Assembly: GCA_963855995.1 (NCBI GenBank)
Contig: OY979716.1
Location: 28,966,421 to 29,030,420 of the forward strand
Direction of reading: 5' to 3'
DNA from: Muricea muricata
Taxonomy: Eukaryota; Cnidaria; Anthozoa; Malacalcyonacea; Plexauridae
DNA length: 64,000 nucleotides
Position 1 is the stretch's first letter. Each line of letters starts with the position of its first letter. Below, one piece after another: positions 60,894-64,000 of the stretch. A program made the position numbers and the translations under genes. The notes under the pieces are model-generated. The model was given only the letters and a program-made list of their open reading frames with translations, did not search any database and had not been told where the DNA came from.

Positions 60894-62175
60894 TGCCCAA
60901 ATGATGTGTTGTTGGAGGCTGTTCGAACACTGCCAACCAAGAAGAGGGAATTTCTGTGTATGAAATACCTTTTTGGGAGGAAGAATCGCCCATATTGGCC
61001 AAATGGAGGGGGAAATGGGAGAAGTTTGTCAAGAGCATGAGACATAAATGGGCAGCAATACGTGGGGCTGTTGTGTGCTCAAAGCATTTTACTGAAGCCT
61101 GCTTTGAATACAGCTCAGACACGGTTGAAAAGTACAAGACTCCAAGGTTAAAGAAAGATAATTTAGGAGCATGCATCTTTCGTACGTTGGCCACGAGTGC
61201 TGAGACAAGTGTGGAAACTAAGCACACGAGACGTGGAAAGCGAAGGCAGGAAAGCAAGGTATTTATCTGTCCCTTCACATATTAAGTAGCATGAATAACA
61301 TCATATACGCTCATTCATGTAACGTTATATTCGTTTATATAGTCTCATAGACTTGCGTCAATAAAACATAAAGTGGAATAATTATACTTATTGTGTCAAT
61401 TTGCATTGTAAATATATTCTTGTTCAAAAATTTAATAACATTCATGCGGCTTTTATAGTTTTATACTACACCTCTACAGTTTCTGCTCTGGAATCCTGAA
61501 ATTTGATATATATTGTTGTCATGTCTTATCTTAACTCGACAGGCTGTTGATGAAGAAAGCTCTGGAAGGTGAAACTATTGCTGTTGTGTCAGAGACTACA
61601 GAGAGTGGTGTGCCAAGCGAAGAAGGAATGGTGGTAGGACTTATTTTAAAGTCTCGCAAACAACATATGTTACTACTACAGCATGTATATGTTGACTCGT
61701 GTGTTTTCATAAATTTATAGATTGTTGGTGAAGAGAGAGGAGAGTCAACTTCATTACAGTTGTAAAGACTTGTATCTTAAATTCAATAGAAATTCAGCAT
61801 AGATGACATGTGAAACTCAGGATATATGACATTTGCATTCAGTTTTTTGTTTTGTTTTTATAGTATGTAGAATTAGAGGCTTGTGAAAGAAAGAAAACCA
61901 GGGGATTCACGTTTGGTGAAAAAAATCAAAGCACAATTTACCTTTGGCCAGAGTGGAATTAAAAACTCTTAAGGCCAGTTTTGCAGGTGAGGAATATGCA
62001 TACATTCTGATTATATGTCTAAACCTTCTATATTTATTTGAAAAGTGTGACATGTATATTTTTTGTCTTTTATGTGCAGGTCAGACAGGTGAAAGTATTC
62101 AAACAATGATAACAATGTCGAGATTGAGACATCAGATTCTGAAACTGACAAGGATGCACGTGGTCAGTCACAAAG
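60894..62175 (+). pseudogene. 5' part of a third THAP/Kolobok gene
   Basis: The THAP exon (60894-61258) reads MPK, a TGA, then CVVGGCSNTANQEEGISVYE, IPFWEEE, KWEKFVKSMRHKW and VVCSKHFTEACFEYSS. The C-x4-C...W...C-x2-H zinc-site pattern is clear. The TGA stands where Arg (CGA) would be expected. Likely further exons are near 61545-61633 (ETIAVVSETTESGVPSEEG), 61722-61763, and 62085-62175 (YSNNDNNVEIETSDSETDKD), acidic like the N-terminal exons of the transposase at 4-3946. No catalytic part was seen before the window end. This may be a truncated copy or have a large intron. Confidence 0.55.
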
Positions 62176-62215
62176 GTAGACATTTAGTTGGACAATTTCT
62201 AGTTAGATTGTGATA

Positions 62216-64000
62216 TTCATATCTCTAATTTTTGTATCTGCGCAAAGCACGGATATATATTGTCGTCATGATATATGTATGTATGTTTGTTAACGCCGGA
62301 ATTTGTACCTCATGGTACAGAACGCCCGGGATAGAGATTTGCAGGCTAAACAAAATGGCGGCTGAAACTATGAGCGCATTTTAACCACTGATTTTAACAC
62401 TAATATATGAGGCGATTGGGGTGCATTGAAGTGAGTTATTTGAACGTTTTAGTATGTATGGTATACAGGAATGGTCAAGGAAAGTGCCGTGGTTTAAATT
62501 GATGTATTTCAGTTGTTATTTAGCAAAATGTTCATGAAAGTGTTCAGTGTTTGGGATTATCTGTTTTAATACTATCTGAGTACAGTACGTGTCTTTATGT
62601 ATGGTTTTGTTGTTATCATTAAGAATGTTTGCTATGTTATTTGCTTCACATGGACTGAAACTGCATCACACTTGGTCAACAATTTGTTTAATGAGTACTG
62701 TAGAATATGCCTATAAATGTGGTGCCAAATTTTCATCTAATATTTTATGTAACATCTGCTATCATCTTACAGGCAGGTGACAAATAACATATCTCAATAA
62801 ACATTTGTTACTTTACAATTATAGAACTTGTGTTTTTTGAATTTTATGCACTCTTGTTGAGTAATATTGGCACATGTACCGTTATCATATATTATCATCA
62901 TGGAAAAACTAGAATTATATCTGTGATATTATAGGTAAAAAAATATGATTTTTAATAATACTCATCTTTTGAATTACTAGTTAAATATTTCTTATATTGT
63001 TTGCATTAAGTTGTATATTTTGTTTCTGGAATGTTTCGTGTTTCGCCACATTTTCTAGAATTTAGAACTTATGTCTCGTGTATATTCGACACCCTGTACA
63101 CCTTATGCATAATTTTTTATCTTGACCACATATCGAAGAAAAAAAACTCTTAGCGAGTTTAGCAACGCGTAATTTCCTGTTTCCTCTACATGCATCACCA
63201 TTTTTGCAACGACCTAAATATCAGTTGGTATGCACCTAATTGGTATAGACAAATAAGTACTTTACTATTCACTTTCTTAGGCTGCAATAAACCTTTTCAC
63301 TTGTACATCACAATTACATAGAATCTAAACAGACGGCTGGGTATAATATCCAGCATTAGAATAATGCGCATTGCGCAGATACATGTACGCATAGCGTACC
63401 TATTTTTACTAATGAAAATGGTATTTCAAAATTCTCCAGGAGTACAGTATATAGTCAGGGAGCAGATAGCCGAAAAATAAGGTTTCGTTTAACAGTCGCC
63501 ACAGTAAAGGTTTGAAAATGGTTTCTGATAGAGGAAGACCTGCTGATTAACGCTAGATAGTTCGTAAAGTCGAATTGTGGTATACACTTCGAGTTAAAGG
63601 GGCGTTTTTAACAGGTCTTCAAACCACAGGAACTCAGTCATGGAAATTTTTAAATTAAATTTTTTGAAATTAAATTAAATTTTTTGACATTCTAGAGGTC
63701 TATAACTAATTTTTCAGTGATAGTTGATAGTTTTTGTCCAAAGTGCTTAAATATTTCAAGGGGTAACATCGAGGTAATGTCATTCTTTCTGGCCATGCAT
63801 CTCTGATCATACCTTATGTGGTTTTAATATAATGCTGCTGAAACCATGCATGGTCCGAAAAGTTTTATTCAAAAAATGTTCTGCTTTAGAACACTTTTGC
63901 TAATTTTGCCTTTCCTTCAACGCAAATACACAATATCGCATGCTCTATTACGAAAGAAGCCTCGCTTCCGTTCATCCTGCAATCGGGCTGGCATTACATG
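62216..64000. other. No gene recognised to window end
   Basis: No coding motif or clear repeat boundary was seen. Confidence 0.35.

Overview
This window is eukaryotic: AT-rich DNA with short GT..AG introns, no operons, and many nested transposable elements. The gene families (stand-alone P2X7 'ballast' zinc domains, THAP-Kolobok transposases, HECT/G2E3-like genes, BEL/Pao, a Plavaka/KDZ-like transposase) suggest a non-bilaterian animal, most likely a cnidarian or possibly a sponge. No tRNA, rRNA or CRISPR was seen, and I found no conventional housekeeping gene. Almost every coding segment belongs to a mobile element or a repeat-like gene family. Family names come from motif recognition, not a database search.

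Layout. 1-6.1 kb: a Kolobok-type element with a rightward, multi-exon DDE transposase (4-3946) facing a leftward, intact three-exon P2X7-ballast gene (5901-4283). 6.5-16.1 kb: transposon remnants, including a decayed unnamed family, a P-like C-terminus, two hAT remnants, MITEs and simple repeats. 16.7-17.7 kb: a decayed P2X7-like gene. 18.1-30.2 kb: a HECT-domain (G2E3-like) pseudogene. One of its exons was hit by a 430-bp element with a 9-bp TSD and by a 9.5-kb TTAA-flanked Kolobok (18809-28320). That Kolobok again carries a convergent THAP-transposase / P2X7-ballast pair, and itself contains a 3.5-kb element with a perfect 9-bp TSD.

30.5-48.5 kb: a proposed 18-kb two-gene element flanked by arrays rich in the ACAACATTGTT palindrome and by short inverted ends. 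A leftward coiled-coil gene (33607-31997) and a rightward Plavaka/KDZ-like transposase (33875-46629) share a 267-bp head-to-head promoter region. The last transposase exon is split by a young BEL/Pao retrotransposon (41325-46538), and the right array by a 735-bp fold-back element.

48.5-64 kb: palindromic and minisatellite repeats, a second HECT gene with a UBZ-like zinc finger (50.7-54.9 kb), an integrase-family C-terminal fragment, a hAT MITE, and the 5' part of a third THAP/Kolobok gene starting at a TTAA (60.6 kb).

The main result is that the same pairing of a THAP-Kolobok transposase with a facing P2X7-ballast gene occurs at two loci, in one of them inside proven TIRs and TSDs. The second is the divergent two-gene Plavaka-like element. 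Three insertions (the 430-bp element, Kolobok, BEL/Pao) sit inside exons, and the host coding sequence resumes on the far side.
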